From Rhyzopertha dominica (Eukaryota > Arthropoda > Insecta > Coleoptera > Bostrichidae), in assembly GCA_025024175.1 (NCBI GenBank), contig QCXZ01000064.1, positions 46,211,325 through 46,275,324 of the forward strand: a stretch of DNA of 64,000 nucleotides, in the 5' to 3' direction. The notes under the pieces were generated by a model. The model worked only from the letters and a program-made list of their open reading frames with translations. It did not search any database and was not told where the DNA came from. Position 1 is the stretch's first letter. Every line of letters begins with the position of its first letter. Shown in pieces: positions 49,628-60,429 of the stretch. Both the position numbers and the translations under genes were made by a program.

Positions 49628-50917
49628 TAGTGGTACCAGAATTTGGAATCCTTGTATTTAATATTCAAATATGGAAAAAACCGAATATATTTTTATATTT
49701 ATTCGATACGAGTAGGTAAACGAATAATAGTATTCGTTTTATTCGAAAGCGGAAACAAATATTCGTATTTTTTTATTAGAAACCGAATAAACGAATATTT
49801 GTGTTCGTTTTAGTCGTAAACGAATAATCGAATATTGATATTCGTTTTAATTAAAATGCTACAGGTTTATTAGAGAGGGGTATTTTATGGTGTAAGTATG
49901 ATTATTACTTTACTTTCGGTTTTGATATTCACTTCATCTTCATACTGCATAAAAAATATTTCTAGATATATAATTAAATACATTCTACTACTTCATGGAA
50001 AATAAGGAGACAAATTTTGATTTAGACAATACGGCCAATTACAAAGTAGTAGGTACTGATTTAGAACTATTCAATAAATACAATAATAAATTATTACTTC
50101 AAAAACCTTTTCACAAAAAAAATAAATTTGCTTATTATTATTATTATTATTATTATTATTTAGATCCACGCATACAATTTAATAGAAGATTGTGAGGTTA
50201 CGATAAACATTGGTAGCAGAAAACATAGAGAATATGAAAAATNTTAATAGAATATACTAATGCGTTTGATATAGGTAATTAATAATTGTAACTATTATTT
50301 TTATGTATTATCTACTGCATACTATTTGATTAGAAAACACGTACGTAGGTACCTAATACAATAATAACACTTCCTAATTTACATTGCAAAAATACATGCA
50401 CAATATTTATGTAACTGCTTCCTTTGCCTGATCTAAGAGTATAAGTGCCAGTTTCTATTTCTCGGAATAGTTAATCTAGGTTTAAACTTGAGTTTGTTGC
50501 TGCTTTTGGTTAAAGGTGCGGACGAAAGTAGAACACTGCAAAATACCTGTCCAAACTTCAAACTCCAAAATACATGTGTCTATTTCTTTCTTCACTATCA
50601 AAATTATTCGGATATGGATATGATTAAAAAAATATTTGATTCGAAAAGGAATAACAATTAAAACCGAATAAAATTCAATGCTATTAGTTTCCGAATAAAA
50701 CGAATACAAGCATTTGTTTATTCGTTTTGGAATAAAACGAATACGAATATTCCTTTATTCGTTTCCGAATAAAACAAGCACGAACATTCGTTTATTCGGT
50801 TCCGAATAAAACAAAAACGAATGTTCGTTTATCCGTATCGAATATCATTTGGGAAATTTTTGAACAAATATTCGCTCTACTGCATTCGAATATATTCCAC
50901 ACGAATAGAAAACACTG
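49628..50917. mobile_element. hAT-type element with ATTCG-rich palindromic ends
   Basis: A perfect 8-bp duplication GTATTTAG flanks the element (49,620-49,627 and 50,918-50,925). The termini are TAGTGGTACC and CACTG, i.e. CAGTG-type with one change. Inside both ends lie blocks dense in CGAATAAACGAATATTCG-type palindromic words (49,680-49,855 and 50,590-50,900). The centre carries a (TTA)n tract (50,133-50,159) and a 66-codon frame (49,995-50,195) ending LDPRIQFNRRL. LDPR recalls a motif in hAT transposases, but the frame is too short and is interrupted by the repeat, so coding origin is only possible. Confidence 0.75.
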
Positions 50918-50925
50918 GTATTTAG

Positions 50926-51523
50926 TACCATGTTCTTAAATCATTTCGTTAATAAATCAGCTAAAACAAATGCCACAGACGAGATAGATCGTATTTTGTC
51001 AAAGTGGTTGTAAATAGAGCTTTACGTATAAAAAAAGTTTTGTAAGTGCTCTTTCCTACTAATTTTAGGCGCCAGAGGCAAATGGCTCATAACCGAGAAA
51101 GCCGTTACCAACCCTACACATGTATGTAGGTTTATAAGTGTTTTAGTGGTAGCTTTATGTTCGCGGAAGGCTATACGACTCGGAAGATTCCCCAATATTT
51201 GTGAAACATTTTATTTCTGGGTTAATATCCTTTAAATGTAAAAAATGGCACAGAAAAAGGACAGTTTTATTTAATCAGCTTTCTAATCCAATAAGCAATA
51301 TAGGATGTATTTTGAACAAATGCGTTAAAGGAAAATTAGTGATTAACAGAACAACAAACAATGCTTGAGTAAGTAATTACATTTAGAGCACTAAAAGTTT
51401 CTAAAAGTAAGAAAAGAATGGCACTGCTAGCTATCAACGTCAGCAAGGACAACCATGTGCAGAATTTGCAGGCATCTGATCGAAATCTGGTGATCCCGTT
51501 GGCTGGTTGGTAGGTTTTTGCTT
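50926..51523. other. No gene recognised
   Basis: AT-rich spacer between two hAT elements; only short frames. Confidence 0.4.
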
Positions 51524-51531
51524 CTGAAAAC

Positions 51532-52279
51532 CAGAGGCGGCTGGTGAGGGTGGGCTGCGGGGCGCCGCCCTCCCTACGCAAATGACTAGGTACATCAAAT
51601 TCAATTAAATTAAAACATTTATTTACATTTACATCTAATGATCTAATATATCCATTATTAGTTATTACCCATAGGTATTTAATTTACAATCTTATGTAGA
51701 TTTGCGTTCAGCGCCTGCACTGCGGGAACCCGCAAGCCATCTGCTGATTCATTTGCTTGCCGGCTGCCGGGCGGGCTGATTCCTGTAAGCCGAAAGCGTT
51801 TCGACGCCAATGCAATGTTCTGTGGTCAATGCGATGGNAATGGCACGCGTCGATACGCGATTCTAAGTGTACGTACAGGTGTTGTTTTTTGTGGAAAATT
51901 GTGTTCAAGACAAAAAATGAAGGTGTGTGATTTAATTAATTTAAACTTCAGTTCTCTGAGTTTGGCGGACAAAGTAAACATTAAGAAAAACGAAACGCCC
52001 TGTGCCTGTATTAAATTTAAAGCAAGTATAACCCAGTTACAAAAATTGAAAAGGATTTACAAGAAAATTTGATGCAAATGTTTATGAAAAGACTTCGTGG
52101 TTGCGCGTATGGGAACAGACAAATGCGTTTGTTTTTGTTTTGTCTGTATATTGTTTGGTGGCGATGATAACTGGACATTTCTAAAAAATAAAAGGAAAAG
52201 TTTTTAAAATAGAGATCTTTTTTGTATTATTCAGTTAGCGCCTCCCCCCCTCCGATAAAAATGCCACCAGCCGCCACTG
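51532..52279 (+). mobile_element. hAT element, internally deleted, with TTF-type zinc finger remnant (copy A)
   Basis: Termini CAGAGGCGGCTGGTG and CACCAGCCGCCACTG are inverse, and the flanks are a perfect 8-bp duplication CTGAAAAC (51,524-51,531 and 52,280-52,287). Inside, an 85-codon frame (51,815-52,072) contains FSSLSLADKVNI and CACIKFKAS, and in the next frame follows FDANVYEKTSWLR. The paired copy at 59.4 kb shows the same arrangement with CFVC and DDNWTF, the layout of the TTF-type zinc finger at the N-terminus of many hAT transposases. The catalytic and dimerisation domains are absent, so it depends on a full-length relative for movement. Confidence 0.8.
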
Positions 52280-52620
52280 CTGAAAACAACTTCATTAGTC
52301 TGTTTTTAAAACAAACCTCTGGCTTTGCTGTGTCCATCTTTGCGTTTTGTGTCCGTTACTGATCTACATTGATTTTACCATTGTAATCAGTGCAAAAAAA
52401 ATCCTATAAAAATCTATTGAATGCTAAGCTGCTATCGTCAGAAGAATAAGGGACTTCTTAAAATGTTGACTGGATTTAATAGAAAATAAGAAAATCCTCA
52501 ATTGCGGCATTCCAGCTTGCTATTCTTTTAAAACGACCACAGAATATTTCGGAAGATTCAAGAGATGAGAGGAATCGTCATAAAACATTCTGCAAAATTT
52601 ACCAGCAGCAGTCTGTAATC

Positions 52621-52653
52621 GAAGTTTCGATTCTAGAACAGTCTGGAAAATTC
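52621..52653. promoter_or_regulatory. Heat-shock-element-like pentamer array 1
   Basis: GAA/TTC triplets occur at strict 5-base spacing: GAA 52,621, TTC 52,626, TTC 52,631, GAA 52,636, GTC 52,641 (one mismatch), GAA 52,646, TTC 52,651. Units 3-7 alternate correctly for a heat-shock-factor site. It lies ~90 bases before a second array. Confidence 0.45.
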
Positions 52654-52743
52654 ATCAGCAAACGAAAGAACCCTTAAGGGTCGCACATTGTCGTAATTGT
52701 CCCGCGGTGAAAATACCGACAATCTACGTTTCTAGAAGTCATA

Positions 52744-52761
52744 GAACATTCTAGAACATTC
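52744..52761. promoter_or_regulatory. Heat-shock-element-like pentamer array 2
   Basis: GAACATTCTAGAACATTC is four perfect alternating pentamers (GAA 52,744, TTC 52,749, GAA 52,754, TTC 52,759). A further pair TTC/GAA with the same spacing lies just upstream at 52,730-52,737. No TATA box or gene start was seen within 300 bases on either side. Confidence 0.5.
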
Positions 52762-53603
52762 AGTAGAAGTCGTAAGACACCAGCTAGTCTGAGAGTATTG
52801 AACTAATAACATCTGAACATTAACGCATTAACGCCATACCCCTTTCGATAATGTATCATACGTGCCCACGTTAACAGTACCGATGTATTGAAAATGCAGC
52901 CTACCTACAATTTTTGTTGAATATCAGTCTTTGGTATGAAACCTCGACTTTTATAATACACGTTTGTGTAAGTTGTAATATAATTATTTTATTAGATATA
53001 TTTCCTTCTTAATCACAATGTTCTTAATGGTGTTTGTATGTTTAACCTAACGCATACAATTAAGTCGCTCTATTTGAAAACAGGCAGCTTTTTCCAGCGA
53101 AATATTCCAAATTGAGAGATACAGAGATTTGCGTGTTTTGTACTTTTCAAGGTTTTGCGATTTTCCATTACTTTGGTATCTACGTACACATGAAATTACC
53201 TACTGCAAATGTATGACCTCCTTAATTAACCAATTCACTAAATGGGAATGAATTTTCTCCATTACATGATTATCCAGTGGGAACTAATTGAACTCTCAGT
53301 TTCAACAAAGGCTGTTATTTTTATTGTTGGTGCTGTGTTCAAGTCGAAGCATACAAATAAAGTAAATACCGCGGAATCAAAAAGCAATACCGGATTCACT
53401 TAAATAGATAAAGTTTTAAATTCGTGTTGATGGACGAAGACGACGCGATAGAGGAACTAGGTTTATTTCTTACTACTAGTATTATAACCTATCAATGTCA
53501 TTTTAAATGGTTGCGGATAAGTTTCAAGACCACGACAAGGACAGAAGGCTTCGAAATGTCTTTTGTGGGACGTAATCTTTCATACGAGCTGTCGTTTGTT
53601 GTC
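52762..53603. other. No gene recognised
   Basis: AT-rich DNA downstream of the heat-shock-element-like arrays. A 67-codon plus-strand frame (53,424-53,627) runs into the next hAT element and has no known motif. Confidence 0.4.
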
Positions 53604-53611
53604 CAAAGTGA

Positions 53612-55075
53612 CAGTGGCGGCTCGTGACCTTCGAAGTAGGGTAGGCGACACCTTATACTCGTATATACGTAGTATAAGCAATTATAATTATTTCTTCGAT
53701 ATTGAAATATGTGTATTTACTTAATGGTCATGCCAATCATTTATTTTTATTCGTATAACACCGTACATTTATTCGCTTTCTGCTCTAAGCGACCTTAAAT
53801 TTCTTCAAATCGAATGTTAAACAAAAAATTTAGCAAAACTCAAACTGTAATAAGCTCAAAAATGCTAAAACAGTAAATGAAGCTTGTGTGAAACAGTACT
53901 TAATTTAAATAATAGATCACCTAATCTTATCCGTGTTGTAACTGTTCAGAGCATATTGAAAGTTTATATAACACATTCCTATGTCACATCTTCCTATTGC
54001 ATGATTATTATGATGTTTCATTTTAAATAAGACGATAAAAAATGTAAAAATCTTACACTTGCAAGTTGTTGCCATCTACCGGTGTCATTTAAAACATCTA
54101 TCGCCCTCTTTCGCAATGCGAATAGCCCGAGTCCATACAAAGTTCATCGTAGGCGATCGACCGATCATTCCGCCTGAGACGCACCTATATGGGCGAAGAT
54201 TTTACTACGTTAACAGTCAGTTGCGGTCCTTAACGATGCAGATCACATACTTATAATCATATACCGCTTAAGGATGTGTGCGCATTCTAACGGCGCAGGA
54301 AATAAAAGAAGATAGAAACCGACGCCATTTTGATGGCAAGAGCCATTGTTTGTTTACGCGTTGTGTTTTGACTGTTGTTGTGTTTGATCTGCTGTTTTTG
54401 TGTTGCATCATACCACGTGTTTAATCGACATTCATAACCTCTCATCAATAATATTATTGTTGTTAATAAGTGTTTTCTGTGGTTTAACATAACATTAGAG
54501 ACGATTTCATAGCAAAAAATGTTTTTGTGTTTTTACTGATTTTTATTTGATCACTACATTAATTTATTACATTGTAATATGAAGCAATAATAAAATATTA
54601 GGGTTATGTTTATTTCTGTTTGTTTGTGTTTACTGTGAAACAATAAGGTTATGATTCCTGTTTTGTTTACATTTCGTCTGCTCTTGCAATGTTTGTTTAC
54701 ATTTCGTATGCTGTTGCCATCAAAATGGCAGCACCCAGTATTTCCCGTGTCGGACGTCTCTCTTGCGCAGTATAGATATTTATAAGTATGTGATGCAGAT
54801 TCTGAAGGACGTGAACACAAATACAAATGAATTTCAGTTGGTCAAGTTGTGTCGCCTATTCCCAATTTAAACGCTCGCCGTAATAACGCGGTTCGTAATT
54901 TTGAGCGGTATGGGTAAATTTGAGATGAAATATTAAATAAATACTGCTATAAAGACAAATTGCATTAAAAAAATTATAAATTTCTAGATAATTATTATTT
55001 ATTTTTTATGGCATTGTTGATTGAAATTCCAAGGTAGGCGGTGCCTACCTTGCCTACCCCAAGGAGCCGCCACTG
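53612..55075. mobile_element. hAT-type non-autonomous element (CAGTGGCGGCTC family)
   Basis: Termini CAGTGGCGGCTCGTGACC and GGAGCCGCCACTG are inverse, flanked by CAAAGTGA (53,604-53,611) and CAAAGTGG (55,076-55,083), an 8-bp duplication with one change. Subterminal GGTAGGCGACACC and AGGTAGGCGGTGCC are also inverse. The 1.46-kb interior has only short frames. A fragment of the same family lies at 37,715-38,135. The outer 11 bases are shared with the 51.5- and 59.4-kb elements, so one transposase may have moved all of them. Confidence 0.85.
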
Positions 55076-55083
55076 CAAAGTGG

Positions 55084-55778
55084 ATAAAATTGCGAGAAAC
55101 TTTTTGCTGTCCTGTATTGGATTCAGCCCGTATTTTCATATGGCTTTTTTACACAAAACTGAGTGGCGAGCATTCGCTTAGTTTGATCATTTCTAATCAG
55201 CAGCGACTGGGTTCGATCATACGCGAATGTTAAATAAGCATTTCTAACGGGCACTTATTGCATGCAGTAATATTTTTGTACTGAGACATAGTTATGATGA
55301 ACTGTAATCTCAAGTTATAAGCGGCTTGATGACTGAAATTAACAACCTTTATATACCTGTGTCTAAGTCGGCACCGCATGGAAAACTTTTTTAATATCGG
55401 TTTTACAAATAAAAGATTATTCTAAAACGCAAAATGAAATAATCAAATATTATTTTTTGCAGTCGTTTGTAAGGTTTGTCGTAAAATGTTAATTCTGCTC
55501 GGGAGTAAAGTATCTTTATTTATTACAATATCGACAATCGCTATTAAGAGAAAATTACTCTAATTCAAATCTATGGTCAGATATCCAATAATATCAATCT
55601 ACCATGATAAAAAAGCTACATTTAATAATTTTTGGGAACAAACGTTTCTTGTATTGAAGAACATGATAACCTCTCGGTTCATTGATAAGCTATGTAACCA
55701 TTTGCTATTGCATTTGAATAATTAAGGCATGCATATCACTAATAATTTATTTTACAAATGAAAAGTAAACAGAAGATT
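55084..55778. other. No gene recognised
   Basis: AT-rich spacer with no coding motif. Confidence 0.4.
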
Positions 55779-55780
55779 AC

Positions 55781-55815
<35 letters not shown>

Positions 55816-55842
55816 CAACAATAATAATAATAATAATAATAA
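55779..55842. repeat. (AAT)n microsatellite
   Basis: AAT/TAA triplets with a short AAC interruption (AACAACAACA). Confidence 0.95.
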
Positions 55843-55920
55843 GGCAGCTAGGTGGCTTTGTCATCATGTCAGTGTAATGCTGACAGATGGCATTGCCATC
55901 CTAAATTCTTAATTTGAAGA

Positions 55921-57030
55921 TTACAAGTTTACAACATTCATAACATTATTGGAAATGAAATAATTTGTATTTTGCTTTAATTCACTAAAACCATCTGTTT
56001 TTAAACATTTAATGGTTCGTTTATTAATTTCCTCTAATACATCGTTCATCATATTTGGAGTAATTTCTTGGTATACTTCTGAAATTATCCTCTCTAAATG
56101 ATCGATAACTTGAAAAGGTTCTTGCTAGTAAACCCTGTGTTTTAAGTAACTCCGCAAGAAATAATCCAGAGGGGTTAAGTCCGGAGATCTAGGCCGTCAA
56201 AAAATATCGGAATATCTATGTATTAATTTGTCTTTGAAGATAGTGTCAATGTAATCTTTAACAGCTACTGTACGATGGCAAGTAGCACTGGCTTGTTGAA
56301 ACAATATACATACATTGACGGTCTTTTAAGGAGGGTTCTTCCATAAAATCGTTCAATTCATTTTGTAAGAAATATAGTTAGCGTTTGGCACATACAGTCT
56401 GTCGAAAAAAATAGTCCTGTTATCTTATTCTTATAGATGGCACACTACACGTTTGTCTGGAATAAAAATTGGTCACGAGTCTTGATTGTAAAATGAGGAT
56501 TACCGTCACACCTCATTTTGTGAACTGACAGTTCCATTTGAAGAGTATGTGGCCTCATCAGAAAAAATATGTCTTAATAAAAGCAGATCGTCTTTTAGCT
56601 CTCTTTCTATTAAAGAGCAAAGATAACAGCGTCTATCATAATGAGTTCATTTCAATGTACGCACAAACTGCGGTTTGTATGCATGGCATTTATTTCTTTT
56701 TAAACTATTTTCCATTGTACCTGTACTTACATTATTTTGTATCAAAGACAATTTTTGTCGCAATGACATTTTGGGTGTTGTACGACAGATTGCATCACTT
56801 GCATTTCCATGTTATCATCTGTAGGTTGCTTCCAACGGTTTTTATTAAAATTATTTTGAATACTTCCAGAAGTTTTAAATTTATTTACAATTCTCGTAAC
56901 GCTGAATGTTGAATATTTCTTATTCGGATGTCTGTTGTTAAAAATACTGACACTTTTCGATAATTTTATAATGATCTCCCACAATCTAAATTATTTCAAA
57001 TTTCTTGTAAGATGTTAATGGAGCTGCCAT
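55921..57030 (-). pseudogene. Mariner-type transposase with DUF4817-like N-terminus, broken
   Basis: On the minus strand from a likely ATG at 57,030: MAAPLTSYKKFEII, then SVSIFNNRHPNKKYSTFSV followed by TRIVNKFKTSGSI, a helix-turn-helix region as in the DUF4817/HTH N-terminus common in insect mariner-type proteins. Next come RWKQPTDDNMEMQVMQSV and, after several breaks, the DDE domain: TIFFDRLY, LFQQASATCH (the catalytic Asp of FQQDGA is changed), VKDYIDTIFKDKLIHR, RPRSPDLTPLDYFL (conserved PDLTPLD block, ~56,175-56,215) and YLKHRVY. The stop is at 55,921. Multiple stops and frameshifts make it inactive. Terminal repeats were not found. Confidence 0.85.
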
Positions 57031-57313
57031 TTCTTGTATATTATAAGTTCTAACTTGCGTTTGATGCTTGTAGTAAACAAAGTACTACTACACAGAATTT
57101 GTCAGGACATCCTACATTGGATGTCGATCTGTAAACATAAATTATCAATGCAAACTACAAAGGATTTGCAAAAATAAAATCTATTTTTTTTCTTCATATT
57201 GAACATCTGCCCGTAGCTTTCAATTAGGAGCAATTTTTCGTAATGATTGTCGATGTTATAATAAATTCCCACTGCAAAAAGCTGATATCTGACTATTTAA
57301 TTTTGGGTAATTT

Positions 57314-57640
57314 TGTCGCACCCTGGGGTTTAGGGTGCGCGCTGTTTGCGATGCCGAAGATTACTACCTAAAACAGAACTTGGGACAAGGGCTGGAGTGA
57401 TACGACTTAGGTCGCTTTAACATAATAATTTATTCACAACACAAAAATAAATCTGTAAACAAACACGGACACGTAAAGTAAGTAATAAAACGTTAATAAA
57501 AACAAAAGTGTTTGAGCAAAGATTGTTAGAACTTACATTGTTGCTTGAGGGTCAGCTCCTGTCTGGGGGTCTTCGAGTCTAAGTATTAGACTGCTTTATG
57601 ATTGATTATTTGCACTATTTATACTAGAATAAGCGCATAC
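57314..57640 (-). mobile_element. LTR-like segment with promoter, small intron and poly(A) signal
   Basis: On the minus strand, in order: TATAAATAG (57,615-57,623); a G+C-richer leader with GACTCGAAGACCCCCAGACA; a consensus donor GTAAGT (57,531-57,536); an acceptor TGTTTGTTTACAG (ends 57,453), giving an 84-base intron; AATAAA (57,429-57,434); and an end CAGGGTGCGACA at 57,314. Promoter, poly(A) signal and a GTGCGACAAAATT-type end are typical of insect Ty3/gypsy LTRs. No internal region, primer-binding site or second LTR was found and the far boundary is unclear (possibly ~57,980), so a solo LTR is the working reading. Confidence 0.4.
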
Positions 57641-58097
57641 GTCACATAGATCATACGGCACGTAAACTGCTGAACTAGCGCATAATCCGCCGTTCACGGG
57701 ACATCAAAATGCTGATACTGACGTTAATAATGAAATGAATTTAGAATTATAGTTGACCTAAATATAAATAAATTTGGAAAATATTCTGTTTGNCAATTTT
57801 ATGGCACCGACTTAGTTGCACACGTACTCGTGTATACACACAGCAATGGACTATGTATGTTCGGTTTGGCTCACAACTGCTGCCTTCTGTTCTCTATGTT
57901 CCAGAATAGAAGCAAATACCTAATAGTGATGTTCGTTTGATGACAATTCGTGCTTACAATTATCATTAGCAACATCAACACTAGGTATACCGTATTCACG
58001 TTTAATTTTGCTAATTATGTTTATGGACGCGGGCTCATAGCGTTCCTAATTAGTATAATAAATACATTTTCGAACTTATTCATTATTGAATAATATA

Positions 58098-58860
58098 CGA
58101 GGGTCATGTCAATATTCCTGCAAACAAACATGGAGTTCACAAACGAAACATATATTTTAAAAAATTGCAATAAGTCTTTTGATGTAATCCCCTTGCATAT
58201 CCTGAACACGTTACCAACGCTTCGGCAATAACGAAATGTCGTGAAAAACGTCATCTTTGTCAAGATCTTTCCGAGTCAGTAAATCGTACTTCACGAAATT
58301 CTTTCACTGGAGGAACAGAACGAAATCTGGAGGACCCATGTCAGGGCTGCAGCTTTTCTAAAAAACTCCTTCGACTGACACTGCTTTTTCCGAACAAGCG
58401 TTGTTGTTCAAGAGCATTACGCCGTTTTCTTTAAAATCTCGTCTACATTTTTGGACTGAACATTTAAATTTCCAACAAAGAAAACCAATACATTTGTCTA
58501 TTGGTACGTATTTGTCTAGTCTTTTCTTCATGCGGTTTTCTTTCATTATTGTAGCCCAAATAGAAGAAGTGTTGTAGGTAGCAGTACGAGGTCTCCAACT
58601 TCTGTGGTCGTCTTTAACACTAGTCTAACGTTCTGAAATGCTTACTCCATCGACTGTTTAACTATCCACACACGACTCCTGGCAAGCTGCTTGTAACGCA
58701 CCGTGAATTTCGGCAACCGTTTTTTTCGCGCAATGTACCAAGTTTGATGTACAGACATTATACTTAAATCCGCCTAATATAAAACTTTCGCAGCAATCAN
58801 GTGTGGAATGTNTCCATGCGCTTTTACCACCTCATGCAATTGTTCCATGTTTTACGTCAT
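58098..58860 (-). pseudogene. Mos1/SETMAR-type mariner transposase, broken
   Basis: Minus-strand pieces in order: a start region near 58,850 (MEQLHEVVKAHG), a helix-turn-helix stretch with TVAEIHGALQ, then TSVKDDHRSWRPRTAT (~58,570-58,620), matching the DDPRSGRPS linker of mariner proteins. Then IGFLCWKFKCSV, RRDFKENGVMLLNNNACSEK (the usual HDNARPH block with its Asp replaced by Asn), CSPDMGPPDFVLF (SPDLAPSDFHLF block, ~58,325-58,365), and DVFHDISLLPKRW with MQGDYIK at the C-terminus. The element end CGAGGGTCATGTCAATATTC follows TA at 58,096-58,097, as expected for a mariner terminus. The other end was not found. Many stops, and Ns at ~58,800. Confidence 0.85.
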
Positions 58861-59145
58861 ATTAATATCGATTATGCAGAAGTTTCTCTTATTTAACGAG
58901 TATTTCTGAAAGCCTATGTAGAACCAATTATATACTTGCCCTCTATTCTTGTTAGTCAAGCAGTGACAACTCGCCAGGGACGACAGTGTCATAAGTCACA
59001 AGACTCTAGGGAGAGATGGTCTACTCTGGCTGGCGAGCCTACTCGTGCGCATGATGACAAATTTTTGTGGTAGACGTGATTTTATTTGTCAGTTGCCATG
59101 GTGGTTTTTACTCTGTCGTAAGGCACAAAATATTAGCTTATTATA

Positions 59146-60142
59146 CAGGGTTTCTATAATTGATTCACACTTATGGAAATTATCGAGTAAATCAGTTTGT
59201 CACCTCTTAGGAAAGTGACACATACTTCTCACCTGTCGATTTTTGAATTATTCGATATATTTTAATATGAGAAAACGCCTGGGAGTGTGTATTTTCAACA
59301 TATTCTGTAGTGTTATGTGAGATAATTAAGGTTGCAGAAAGCTCACATTTCGGAGCTGTGGGGTGCAGTGGCGGCTGGTGAGGGAGGGCTGCGGGGCGCC
59401 GCCCTCCCTACGCAAATAACTAAGTACATCAAATTCAATTAAATTAAATCATTTCATTCATCTAATGATCTAATATACCAATTATTAGTTATTACCCATA
59501 GGTATTATGTAGGTTTGTATTCAGCGATACCAATGCAATGTTCTGTGGCCAATGTGATGGAAATGCCACGTGTCGACAGGCGATTCTAAGTGGAATTTCG
59601 GGCTTAGTTCGTTTAGCCCGAGACACGAGCGCGCATTCCTGCAAATAATGCGCCCGAATGTGAGCGGTTATTAAGCGTACGTACAGGTAACTTTTTTTGT
59701 GGAAAATTGTGTTCAAGGCAAAAAATGAGGGTGTGTGATTTAATTAAATTAAACTTCAGTTCTCTGAGTTTGGCGGACAAAGTAAACATTAATGAAAACG
59801 AAATGCCCTGTGCCTGCATTAAATTTAAATCTAGTACAACCCAGTTACCAAAAATCGAAAAGAATTTACCTGAAGTTTGATGCAAATATTTATGAAAAGA
59901 CTTCATGGTTGCGCGGATGGGAAGAGATAAATGCGTTTTTTTGTTTTGTTTGTTTATTGGTTGGTGGCGATGATAACTGGACATTTGTAAGAAATAAAAG
60001 GAAAAATATTTAAAATAGGAATACTTTTTGTATTATGCGGTCAGCGCCCCCCCCGCCATATAAATGCAACCAGCCGCCACTGGTGGGTTGACATTGATCT
60101 GCAACTTTCAGTACTATCGCCGTGCATATTGTAGCTTGGCAG
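59146..60142. mobile_element. TA-flanked MITE interrupted by an hAT element
   Basis: It starts CAGGGTTTCTATAATTGATT after TA at 59,144-59,145 and follows the 39,250 copy (GGGAGTGTGTATTTT, CATATTCTGTAGTGTT, GGTTGCAGAAAGCTC, GGAGCTGTGGGGT) up to 59,365. After the hAT insertion it resumes at 60,083 with TGATCTGCAACTTTCAGTAC and stops at about 60,142. Compared with the 39-kb copy a ~300-base middle piece is missing. Confidence 0.75.
59366..60082 (+). mobile_element. hAT element, internally deleted, with TTF-type zinc finger remnant (copy B)
   Basis: Termini CAGTGGCGGCTGGTGAGG and CCAGCCGCCACTG are inverse. The flanks GTGGGGTG (59,358-59,365) and GTGGGTTG (60,083-60,090) form an 8-bp duplication with one change. 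The frame 59,792-60,013 contains YLKFDANIYEKTSWLRGW, then NAFFCFVCLLVGGDDNWTF, which fits a TTF-type zinc finger (W-L block, CxxC, then W-T-F) from the N-terminus of an hAT transposase. The preceding part (CDLIKLNFSSLSLADKVN) matches copy A but is in another frame. The rest of the transposase is absent. It is nested in an older MITE. Confidence 0.85.
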
Positions 60143-60253
60143 TGTTTAGTCCAGTAAAATGTACAGCTCAACTCATGAGAAATTAAGACTGAGTTTGGCT
60201 CGCCCATAGTTGCGCACTGGATGCGATAGTAAGAAATGGATGCTTAAGTAAGG

Positions 60254-60275
60254 ATATTATTATTTATATTATTAC

Positions 60276-60305
<30 letters not shown>
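60254..60305. repeat. (TTA)n microsatellite
   Basis: About 16 TTA/ATT triplets with minor interruptions. Confidence 0.95.
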
Positions 60306-60306
<1 letters not shown>

Positions 60307-60429
60307 AGGTAACTTGTGTAGCTTGTAAAGTGGTATAATATGTATGTTTAGATTAAATTTAACATACATATATCTGTTTTTAAATAAATTAATTAACATA
60401 AGATAATATTTTCCCGGAAAGATTGCTGT

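Noticed and set aside
56538..56912. 124-codon plus-strand frame
   Set aside because: It is antisense to the mariner-type transposase pseudogene on the minus strand.
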